Shown here piece by piece: positions 1-5,456 of a DNA stretch of 8,646 nt. Origin of the DNA: an uncultured Clostridia bacterium (GTDB lineage: Bacteria; Bacillota; Clostridia; UBA1381); contig CAKSGP010000039.1 in NCBI GenBank assembly GCA_934454745.1, positions 1 through 8,646 of the forward strand. Reading direction: 5' to 3'. The notes under the pieces were generated by a model, which saw only the letters and a program-made list of their open reading frames with translations, was not told the origin of the DNA and made no database searches. Position 1 is the stretch's first letter. Every line of letters begins with the position of its first letter. A program made the translations under genes and the position numbers.

Positions 1-270
1 GTGTTAAAATCCGATATTCCTGTACTTATTGACTTTTGGGCTGCTTGGTGCGGCCCGTGTCAAATGATGTCGCCTGTTATTGCAGAGCTTGCAGAGCAGT
101 ACGAAGGCAAGGCTAAAATTTGCAAAGTAAACGTGGATGAAGAACCTGAGCTTGCTGCTTCTTTTAAGGTTATGAGCATTCCTATGTTTGCGGTAATTAA
201 AAACGGACAGGTTACCGACAGCTTAATCGGAGCAAGACCAAAAGAGGATTTGGAGGTGCTCATTAAATGA
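1..270 (+). CDS. Thioredoxin, 5'-truncated by window edge
   Basis: This is a small cytoplasmic dithiol-disulfide oxidoreductase of the thioredoxin family. The visible 90 codons (89 residues plus stop) carry the WCGPC active site (cysteines at visible residues 17 and 20), preceded by the usual hydrophobic strand ending in DFWA. The SIP motif at 59-61 supplies the conserved cis-proline, though the next residue is Met where Thr is common. Full thioredoxins are about 105 residues. The GTG at position 1 falls where other thioredoxins have an internal Val (as in EVLKSD...PVL), so I read it as an internal codon, with roughly 15 residues lying upstream of the window. The stop overlaps the next gene's start (ATGA), which argues for translational coupling. 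In this cluster it could re-reduce the rhodaneses, the CoA-disulfide reductase or the peroxiredoxin; that role is inference. Confidence 0.93.
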   Translation: MLKSDIPVLIDFWAAWCGPCQMMSPVIAELAEQYEGKAKICKVNVDEEPELAASFKVMSIPMFAVIKNGQVTDSLIGARPKEDLEVLIK

Positions 271-587
271 GTTTATTAAATATGTTTAAGAGAACAGATA
301 TAAATGCCGGTGTTGATGAATTCCGTAACACTCAGGGCGCTGTTTTACTTGATGTCAGAACTAAAGAGGAATATAATGACGGGCATATTGAGGGAAGCAT
401 TAATATTCCTCTCCAAAATATTTACTCGGTGCAAACAGTCATTACTGATTTGGACAAGCCAGTTTTTGTTCATTGCCTGAGCGGCGGAAGAAGTGCACAG
501 GCAACATCTATATTAAAGTCAATGGGATATAAGAATGTAGAGAATATTGGCGGTATCAGTAGTTTTCGTGGTAAGATAGTGAGGTGA
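267..587 (+). CDS. Single-domain rhodanese-like sulfurtransferase
   Basis: This 106-residue cytoplasmic protein consists of essentially one rhodanese domain. It has the LLDVRTKEEY strand/loop at about 27-36, GHIEGSINIP at 39-48, and an active-site loop CLSGGRS starting at Cys70 that ends in Arg as in active sulfurtransferases. There is no signal peptide or membrane segment. Rhodaneses of this size carry a persulfide on the cysteine and pass sulfane sulfur to thiols or cyanide. The start is supported by GGAGG at 252-256, ten bases upstream and inside the thioredoxin gene, and by the 4-base ATGA overlap. The stop overlaps the ribosome site of the reductase gene that follows. Neighbouring thioredoxin and CoA-disulfide reductase suggest persulfide handling; the true sulfur donor is not visible from sequence. 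Confidence 0.93.
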   Translation: MSLLNMFKRTDINAGVDEFRNTQGAVLLDVRTKEEYNDGHIEGSINIPLQNIYSVQTVITDLDKPVFVHCLSGGRSAQATSILKSMGYKNVENIGGISSFRGKIVR

Positions 588-591
588 TCTT

Positions 592-2283
592 ATGAAAATT
601 GTAATAGTCGGTGGAGTCGCAGGCGGTGCAACTGCCGCAACAAGATTAAGACGATTAGATGAAAAAGCAGATATTACAGTTTACGAACGCTCCGGTTTTA
701 TATCCTATGCAAACTGCGGTTTGCCATATTATATCGGCGGAGTAATTGAGGACGAAGAAGAGCTTACATTGCAGACTCCAAATAGCTTTTGGAACAGATT
801 TCGTATAAAGGTAAATGTTCGTCACGAGGTAACCTCAATCAATCCGGATAGAAAAACCGTAACTGTTCATAATCTTGAAAATGATGACATATTTGAAGAT
901 AAATATGATAAATTGATTTTATCTCCCGGGGCAAAACCTGTTATGCCCAATTTAACCGGTATAGACAGTGATAAAGTTTTTACGCTCCGAACGGTTGAAG
1001 ATACACTCAAAATTCATCGTTTCGTAGAAACAACAAAACCAAGGACAGCTGTTATGGTCGGTGGTGGATTTATCGGTCTTGAAATGGCTGAAAATTTATC
1101 GGAACTTGGTATCAAGGTGACAGTTGTGCAGCGTGGAAATCAACTTATGAACACTTTGGATTATGACATGGCAACAATGCTACACAGCAAGCTTCGGTCA
1201 AAAGGCTTGAGTTTGAAATTAAATGCTGATGTAACCGGCTTTGAAGAAAAGGATGACGGTGTTTCTGTTTTACTGCATAATGATGCACCGATAAAAACCG
1301 ATATGGTTATTCTTGCGATAGGTGTCGCACCTGATAATACTCTTGCAAAAGATGCTAATATGGAGCTTGGCATAAAAGGCGCTATCGTAGTAAACGACAA
1401 AATGGAAACTTCTATTCCTGACATTTATGCAGTCGGTGATGCGATTCAGGTAAAACATACCATAACAGGCAAAGAGGCGGTTATATCTCTTGCAGGACCT
1501 GCAAATAAGCAAGGACGAATTGCGGCAGATAATATTTGTGGAAGAAACAGCAGATACAAAGGCTCAATGGGTACATCGGTTATTAAATTATTTGATTTAA
1601 CCGCCGCCTCGGTTGGACTTACCGAAAAAGCTGCCAAAGCTTCGGGATACGATTTTGAGAGCGTTATACTTTCACCATCATCTCACGCAGGATATTATCC
1701 CGGTGCAACGACTATGACGATGAAGGTTGTCTTTGATAAATCAAGCCTTAAAATACTTGGTGCACAGATTGTAGGCTATGACGGTGTTGACAAGCGAATT
1801 GATGTTATTGCAACAGCAATTTCCGCAGGACTTAAAGCAACAGAACTAAAGGATTTGGAGCTTGCTTATGCCCCTCCGTATTCTTCAGCAAAGGATCCGG
1901 TTAATATGGCGGGATTTATTATTAATAATATCGCATCAGGAATAGTAAAACAGTTTCATATAAATGAAATTGACACACTTCCGAAAGACGGCAGTGTTAC
2001 ATTATTGGATACAAGAACCGAAAAGGAATATGCAAGAGGTCATGTGGAGGGATTTATCAATATTCCTGTTGACAGTCTGCGTGAAAGACTTTCGGAAGTT
2101 GATAAGACAAAGCCTGTATATGTAATGTGTCAAAGCGGTCTCAGAAGCTATATTTCCTGCAGAAAACTGACAGGTGAAGGGTTTGATTGTTATAACTTTG
2201 CCGGAGGATATCGTTTTTATGAAAGTGTGACAAATGAAAAAATACAGTCCGAGGGTTCATATCCATGCGGAATGGACAAGTAA
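592..2283 (+). CDS. CoA-disulfide/persulfide reductase with C-terminal rhodanese domain
   Basis: This 563-residue FAD- and NAD(P)H-dependent pyridine-nucleotide disulfide oxidoreductase is fused to a rhodanese domain (the CoADR-RHD/Npsr architecture). Visible parts are an N-terminal FAD-binding GGVAGG (about 7-12), the single redox cysteine in SYANCGLPYY (Cys42), a second nucleotide-binding GGGFIGLE (157-164), the FAD motif AVGD (280-283), and a dimerisation domain. The C-terminal rhodanese (about 457-555) has DTRTEKEY and an active-site CQSGLRS loop starting at Cys513. Length and both cysteine positions fit the family, whose known members reduce CoA disulfide, CoA persulfide or polysulfide. 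GAGGT at 581-585 lies six bases before the ATG. Related enzymes with one active cysteine include NADH oxidase/peroxidases, but the rhodanese fusion favours CoADR. The exact substrate cannot be read from sequence. Confidence 0.93.
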   Translation: MKIVIVGGVAGGATAATRLRRLDEKADITVYERSGFISYANCGLPYYIGGVIEDEEELTLQTPNSFWNRFRIKVNVRHEVTSINPDRKTVTVHNLENDDIFEDKYDKLILSPGAKPVMPNLTGIDSDKVFTLRTVEDTLKIHRFVETTKPRTAVMVGGGFIGLEMAENLSELGIKVTVVQRGNQLMNTLDYDMATMLHSKLRSKGLSLKLNADVTGFEEKDDGVSVLLHNDAPIKTDMVILAIGVAPDNTLAKDANMELGIKGAIVVNDKMETSIPDIYAVGDAIQVKHTITGKEAVISLAGPANKQGRIAADNICGRNSRYKGSMGTSVIKLFDLTAASVGLTEKAAKASGYDFESVILSPSSHAGYYPGATTMTMKVVFDKSSLKILGAQIVGYDGVDKRIDVIATAISAGLKATELKDLELAYAPPYSSAKDPVNMAGFIINNIASGIVKQFHINEIDTLPKDGSVTLLDTRTEKEYARGHVEGFINIPVDSLRERLSEVDKTKPVYVMCQSGLRSYISCRKLTGEGFDCYNFAGGYRFYESVTNEKIQSEGSYPCGMDK

Positions 2284-2289
2284 GCGAGG

Positions 2290-2400
2290 TAAAGTTTGAA
2301 TAAAATCGCCCATCTCACCGCTTTTTGCTCGGGGCGGTACAAAAAGTACAGCACCGCTCGCTACAAAGCAGCGATCTGAACGATTTTCTTTCAAACTAAA
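2290..2400. repeat. Structured inverted-repeat element, MITE-like candidate
   Basis: The gap between the reductase and the lipoprotein gene is almost filled by an imperfect inverted repeat. GTTTGAA (2294-2300) pairs with TTCAAAC (2390-2396), and AAAATCG (2302-2308) pairs with CGATTTT (2381-2387), with a 1x2 internal loop. TAAA lies directly outside both ends (2290-2293 and 2397-2400), as a 4-bp target duplication would. The interior holds smaller hairpins: ACCGC (2317-2321) with GCGGT (2334-2338), GTAC-A5-GTAC (2337-2349), and a second ACCGC at 2353-2357. It codes for nothing recognisable. It may be a small non-autonomous element, or an operon-internal processing or attenuating structure. There is no U-run after the right arm, so it is not a typical terminator. 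Confidence 0.5.
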
Positions 2401-2408
2401 ATTTTGTG

Positions 2409-2421
2409 AAAGGATTTAATG
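2409..2421 (+). promoter_or_regulatory. Ribosome site choosing the first of two ATGs
   Basis: AAAGGA (2409-2414) sits four bases before the ATG at 2419 but sixteen bases before the in-frame ATG at 2431. The first spacing is short but workable and the second is too long, so 2419 is preferred. The choice only changes four residues ahead of the signal peptide. Confidence 0.5.
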
Positions 2422-2820
2422 GTCATAATTATGAAAAGAATACTGATTCTATGTTTGTCGCTGATTTTGCCGCTTTGCGGTTGTAGGAATAATTCGACTC
2501 AATCTGATATGAATTACGAAAGTGTTTCTATGTCGGAGGGAATAGAGCGAATGGCAAATGATGAGGGATATATTATGCTTGATGTTCGCCGCGTTGATGA
2601 ATTTGGAGCAGGTCATATTCCGGGAGCGATTAACCTGCCTAATGAAGAAATCGGAAGCGAGGAAATTGCGATGTTGCCCGATAAGGAACAGACCATATAT
2701 ATCTATTGCCGAAGCGGAAACAGAAGTAAACAAGCGGCAAATAAGTTGGCTGCTCTCGGCTACAAGAACATTGTTGAATTCGGTGGATTTATGGATTACA
2801 CCGGTGAAATAGAATATTAA
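2419..2820 (+). CDS. Rhodanese-like lipoprotein
   Basis: This 133-residue protein has an N-terminal signal peptide (Lys6-Arg7 followed by a hydrophobic run to about residue 19) ending in LCGC. Cys22 is the likely lipidation site, although Cys at -2 is an unusual lipobox residue. A complete rhodanese domain follows: LDVRRVDEF (54-62), GHIPGAINLP (65-74), the active-site loop CRSGNRS starting at Cys97, and a terminal GG-containing helix. It is therefore predicted to sit on the outer face of the cytoplasmic membrane. The family transfers sulfane sulfur; an outside-facing version could act on extracellular polysulfide or thiosulfate, which is inference. The stop is directly followed by the ribosome site of the next gene. 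If translation began at the internal Met5 the signal peptide would still be complete. Confidence 0.9.
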   Translation: MVIIMKRILILCLSLILPLCGCRNNSTQSDMNYESVSMSEGIERMANDEGYIMLDVRRVDEFGAGHIPGAINLPNEEIGSEEIAMLPDKEQTIYIYCRSGNRSKQAANKLAALGYKNIVEFGGFMDYTGEIEY

Positions 2821-2838
2821 AAGGAGGTTTTGCAAATG
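2821..2838 (+). promoter_or_regulatory. Strong ribosome site setting the ATG start at 2836
   Basis: AAGGAGGT (2821-2828) begins at the base after the upstream stop codon. GGAGG ends eight bases before the ATG at 2836, which is ideal spacing. A TTG two codons earlier (2830) is in frame but sits only three bases from the ribosome site, so it is rejected as the start. Confidence 0.8.
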
Positions 2839-3468
2839 AAGTATGTGTGTCAAATTTGCGGATATGTATATGATGACGCAAAAGAAAAGGTTCCGTTTTC
2901 TAAGTTGCCTGATGATTGGAAATGCCCACTTTGCGGTGCAGCAAAATCCGACTTCAAAGCAGAGGAAACATCGGCAGAACAAACAAAATCTGCATCTGTA
3001 CCGATGAAACGGTCAGATGAAAAATTATCTGCCGGTCAGTTTGCAGCTCTTTGCTCAAATCTGGCTCGAGGATGTGAAAAACAATATAAGCCAGAGGAGT
3101 CAAAATTATTTAAAGAGCTTGCAGATTATTTTTCAGCAGTTACTCCTAAAGTTTACGATCCGACGGTCGAAAAGCTGTATGAAGCACTAATGACAGATGC
3201 AGAAAACTATGCAGGTGTCAGAGCTGTTGCGGACAAAAACTCAGACAGAGGTGCGGCTCGTATCTGTGTTTGGGGCGAAAAGGTAACAAGAATGCTTGCA
3301 TCACTTGTAAACCGTTACTTAAATGAAGGTGAAAAAATGCTTGAGGACACAAATATATGGGTATGCACAACCTGTGGCTTTGTGTATGTAGGAGATAATG
3401 CACCCGAGCTTTGCCCCGTATGTAAAGTGCCTGATTGGAAATTTGAAAAAATAGAAGGGAGAGCATAA
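2836..3468 (+). CDS. Rubredoxin-helical-rubredoxin protein, rubrerythrin-like without a diiron site
   Basis: This is a 210-residue soluble protein with two FeS4-type knuckles. The N-terminal rubredoxin has Cys5, Cys8, Cys30 and Cys33 with GYVYDD and LPDDWKCPLCG. The loop between knuckles is shorter than in classical rubredoxin. The C-terminal rubredoxin-like module has Cys177, Cys180, Cys193 and Cys196 (CTTCGFVYVG, then CPVC). Between them lie about 115 mostly helical residues. The stretch running up to the C-terminal knuckle resembles rubrerythrin helices, but the position where the neighbouring rubrerythrin has EKHH reads EKVT. No ExxH pair is seen anywhere, so a diiron centre is unlikely. 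It is probably an electron carrier for the next gene's product. The stop overlaps the next start by one base (TAATG), indicating coupling. The function of the middle domain is not recognised. Confidence 0.85.
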   Translation: MKYVCQICGYVYDDAKEKVPFSKLPDDWKCPLCGAAKSDFKAEETSAEQTKSASVPMKRSDEKLSAGQFAALCSNLARGCEKQYKPEESKLFKELADYFSAVTPKVYDPTVEKLYEALMTDAENYAGVRAVADKNSDRGAARICVWGEKVTRMLASLVNRYLNEGEKMLEDTNIWVCTTCGFVYVGDNAPELCPVCKVPDWKFEKIEGRA

Positions 3469-4640
3469 TGATGGAAAAAGTAGCTGTTAGAAATTTACGA
3501 CTTTGCACAAAAGATTGCCTTTGTCTTTATGTTTGCCCTGTTGGTGCAACAGATACAGAAAACAGTATTATTGATGTAAATAAATGTATCGGTTGCGGAG
3601 CTTGTGCCGATGCTTGCCCGAGCAGTGCCATCAGCATGGTGCCAAAAGAGTATCCAATTCAGCAATCAAAAACGGATGAAGTAAAGTCTGTGCTTAACGC
3701 TTTATCAGAAAATAAGGCAAATGAGGAAAAAGCGGCTCTGCAGATTGCCGAGGAAACAAACAGCGATACACTTTATCGTTTAATGACAGCTGTGGCAAAA
3801 TCCGAAAGGCTTATTGCGGAGGATATTATGCGTGAGGCAGGGTATATGCTTCCACAAAGTGACAATGCTCACAAATTATTAGAAGATCTTATTGCAAATC
3901 CTCCCACCGAGGAATTCCCCGTTGAGGCTGCAAAAAAATTACTTAAATTAATTCCGAATAATGAAAAGAAAGAGGTAGTAAAAATGGCTAAATGGAAATG
4001 TAGTATATGTGGTTATGAACACGAAGGAGATACTCCTCCTGAAAATTGTCCAGTTTGCAAACAGCCGGCAAGCAAGTTTGTAAAGCTTGAGGAGGAAGCT
4101 AAAAAGAATCCTTATGCAGGAACACAGACTGAGAAAAATCTTGAGGCTGCATTTGCCGGTGAATCCCAGGCAAGAAACAAATACACATATTTTGCGTCAG
4201 TCGCTAAAAAAGAGGGATATGAGCAGATGTCTGCACTGTTCCTTAAAACCGCTGATAATGAAAAAGAACACGCAAAGATGTGGTTTAAGGAATTAAACGG
4301 CATTGGAGATACTAAAGAAAACTTAAAAGAAGCGGCTGATGGCGAAAACTACGAATGGACGGATATGTACGAAGGCTTTGCAAAGACTGCCGAAGAAGAA
4401 GGTTTTACAGAGCTTGCCGCAAAATTCCGTATGGTTGCCGCAATCGAAAAGCATCACGAAGAAAGATACAGAGCACTGCTTAACAATATTGAAACAGCAT
4501 CTGTATTTGAAAAAAGTGAAGTTAAGGTTTGGGAATGCCGTAACTGCGGTCATATCGTAGTCGGAACAAAAGCACCGGAGGTTTGTCCCGTATGTGCTCA
4601 TCCGAAGGCTTACTTTGAAGTTAATGCAGAAAATTATTAA
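3468..4640 (+). CDS. Ferredoxin-rubrerythrin fusion protein
   Basis: This is a 390-residue multi-domain redox protein. Residues 1-60 form a two-cluster ferredoxin: Cys40, 43, 46 and 50 give a standard CxxCxxCxxxCP, while the first set, Cys13, 17, 19 and 23, has odd spacing (Cx3CxCx3CP). Residues 70-170 are a charged helical linker. From Met173 on there is a complete reverse-type rubrerythrin: rubredoxin knuckles at Cys178/181/194/197, a ferritin-like diiron domain with Glu232, Glu265xxHis268, Glu293/Glu296 and Glu327xxHis330, and a second rubredoxin module at Cys357/360/373/376. Rubrerythrins reduce hydrogen peroxide to water in anaerobes using rubredoxin/ferredoxin electrons, so the fusion would tether the donor to the peroxidase. 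An internal ribosome site and ATG at 3984 may give rubrerythrin alone (217 residues). The start may be 3468 or 3471. A ribosome site GGGAG at 3457-3461 serves either. Confidence 0.92.
   Translation: MMEKVAVRNLRLCTKDCLCLYVCPVGATDTENSIIDVNKCIGCGACADACPSSAISMVPKEYPIQQSKTDEVKSVLNALSENKANEEKAALQIAEETNSDTLYRLMTAVAKSERLIAEDIMREAGYMLPQSDNAHKLLEDLIANPPTEEFPVEAAKKLLKLIPNNEKKEVVKMAKWKCSICGYEHEGDTPPENCPVCKQPASKFVKLEEEAKKNPYAGTQTEKNLEAAFAGESQARNKYTYFASVAKKEGYEQMSALFLKTADNEKEHAKMWFKELNGIGDTKENLKEAADGENYEWTDMYEGFAKTAEEEGFTELAAKFRMVAAIEKHHEERYRALLNNIETASVFEKSEVKVWECRNCGHIVVGTKAPEVCPVCAHPKAYFEVNAENY
3971..3986 (+). promoter_or_regulatory. Internal ribosome site and start codon for free-standing rubrerythrin
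   Basis: AGAGG (3971-3975) is followed after eight bases by an in-frame ATG (3984-3986), which is codon 173 of the fusion. The residues from that Met (MAKWKCSICGYEHEGD) look like the ordinary start of a single rubrerythrin. The codons before it (EKKEVVK) look like a translated Shine-Dalgarno leader rather than a designed linker. This suggests two once separate genes joined by loss of a stop codon, possibly with a second product still made. Confidence 0.6.
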
Positions 4641-4675
4641 TATGGCAATCAGATTGAATTATAACCTAAGTGCAG

Positions 4676-4826
4676 ATGTCCTCCGCCCTTAGGCGGCGGG
4701 GGACATTTCAGAATTTCAGTGGGAGTTTTAATTTCCCACTGAAACCCTGAGGAGCTCACGCTCCATGCACAGGTTGCAATCTGTCGCAAGTTCCGCTCCT
4801 TCTAAGCAAAGCAGGAGCGTTGCTCC
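4676..4826. other. Hairpin-rich non-coding region, structured RNA or repeat candidate
   Basis: Most of this non-coding stretch can fold. ATGTCC+CCGCC (4676-4681, 4683-4687) pairs with GGCGG+GGACAT (4692-4696, 4701-4706). A perfect 11-bp stem, TTTCAGTGGGA (4714-4724) with TCCCACTGAAA (4734-4744), has a 9-base loop. GGAGC-TCAC-GCTCC spans 4751-4764. TTGC pairs with GCAA at 4774-4777/4786-4789. CGCTCCT (4794-4800) pairs with AGGAGCG (4813-4819), competing with GGAGC-GTT-GCTCC (4814-4826). It is more GC-rich than its flanks. It lies between the rubrerythrin stop and a terminator, so it could be the 3' UTR of the operon, a small RNA, or a mobile-element remnant such as an IS605-type end. None of these is proved by the sequence. 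Confidence 0.45.
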
Positions 4827-4874
4827 GATTTAAATAAAAAGATTGTTTGAAAAAGCATAATAACCGAGCATTAC

Positions 4875-4908
4875 AAAAACGGCTGCACGCTTTGTTGTAG
4901 CCGTTTTT
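4875..4908 (+). terminator. Rho-independent terminator after the redox operon
   Basis: A 13-bp stem (AAAAACGGCTGCA at 4875-4887 with TGTAGCCGTTTTT at 4896-4908, one G-U pair) closes an 8-base loop and ends in five T. The A-run on the left side means it could also stop transcription on the minus strand. It separates the 1-4640 cluster from the peroxiredoxin gene, starting only 46 bases before that gene ends its leader. Confidence 0.85.
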
Positions 4909-4953
4909 AACAATAAGACACGCAGAACATAAAATTAAACGGAGGATAATAAG

Positions 4954-5409
4954 ATGTTAGAGGTTGGAGTAAAGGCACCGGATTTTAAGCTGCCGGATCA
5001 AAACGGTGCTATACATACACTTGATGAGTTTCAGGGCAAAAAGATTCTTTTGTATTTTTATCCGAAAGATAATACACCGGGATGCACAAAACAAGCACAA
5101 ATGTATTCCTCTTTGAAGGGTGAGTTCGATGCAAAAGGTATTGTCATTGTTGGAGTTAGCAAGGATAGTGTAAAATCACATAAAAATTTTGAAGAAAAAC
5201 AAAACCTTTCTATTACACTGCTTTCAGACACAGAAAGAGAAACGATTCAGGCTTATGATGTTTGGAAAGAAAAAAAGAACTATGGTAAGGTATCAATGGG
5301 ATTAGTGCGCACTACCTATCTTATTGACGAACAAGGAATAATCATTTTTGCAAACGATAAAGTAAAGGCTGCGGAAGATGCAGTAAAAATGTTAGAGCAT
5401 TTAGGATAA
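4954..5409 (+). CDS. bcp: Thiol peroxidase of the Bcp/PrxQ peroxiredoxin family, one-cysteine form
   Basis: This 151-residue cytoplasmic peroxiredoxin reduces hydrogen peroxide and organic hydroperoxides. It shows APDFKLPDQNG near the start, the peroxidatic site PKDNTPGCT with Cys44 (TPGC motif), and the conserved RTTYLID region with the partner Arg. Length matches the Bcp family. Many Bcp proteins have a resolving cysteine five residues after the first (CTKEAC); here that position is Gln49, and Cys44 is the only cysteine in the protein. The resolving thiol must therefore come from another molecule; thioredoxin or a low-molecular-weight thiol would fit the neighbourhood. GGAGG at 4941-4945 lies eight bases before the ATG. 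A strong terminator directly upstream suggests its own promoter, but I could not place one convincingly. It probably shares a transcript with the DUF89 gene 47 bases downstream. Confidence 0.93.
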   Translation: MLEVGVKAPDFKLPDQNGAIHTLDEFQGKKILLYFYPKDNTPGCTKQAQMYSSLKGEFDAKGIVIVGVSKDSVKSHKNFEEKQNLSITLLSDTERETIQAYDVWKEKKNYGKVSMGLVRTTYLIDEQGIIIFANDKVKAAEDAVKMLEHLG

Positions 5410-5456
5410 TCAAGTGAAGAAGGCAGATATTTTTATCTTTAATATGTGAGGTCAAT

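Noticed and set aside
2830..2838. TTG start for the rubredoxin-helical-rubredoxin gene
   Set aside because: It is only three bases from the GGAGG, while the ATG at 2836 has ideal spacing and begins the normal rubredoxin N-terminus MKYVCQICG.
2449..2982. Open frame of 177 codons on the minus strand across the lipoprotein rhodanese and rubredoxin genes
   Set aside because: It lies opposite two clear genes, has a Cys/Phe/Ile-rich composition of antisense reading, and no ribosome site or recognisable motif was seen.
4676..4826. Guide RNA (omega RNA) or right end of an IS200/IS605-type element
   Set aside because: The hairpin style is suggestive, but no tnpA or tnpB fragment, left end or target motif is visible, so the identity cannot be claimed.
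4907..4935. Possible promoter TTAACA, 17 bases, TAAAAT in front of the peroxiredoxin gene
   Set aside because: Box matches are good, but transcription would start near 4941-4942, cutting into the GGAGG ribosome site, and the -35 overlaps the terminator T-run. A promoter here remains possible but is not supported enough to list.
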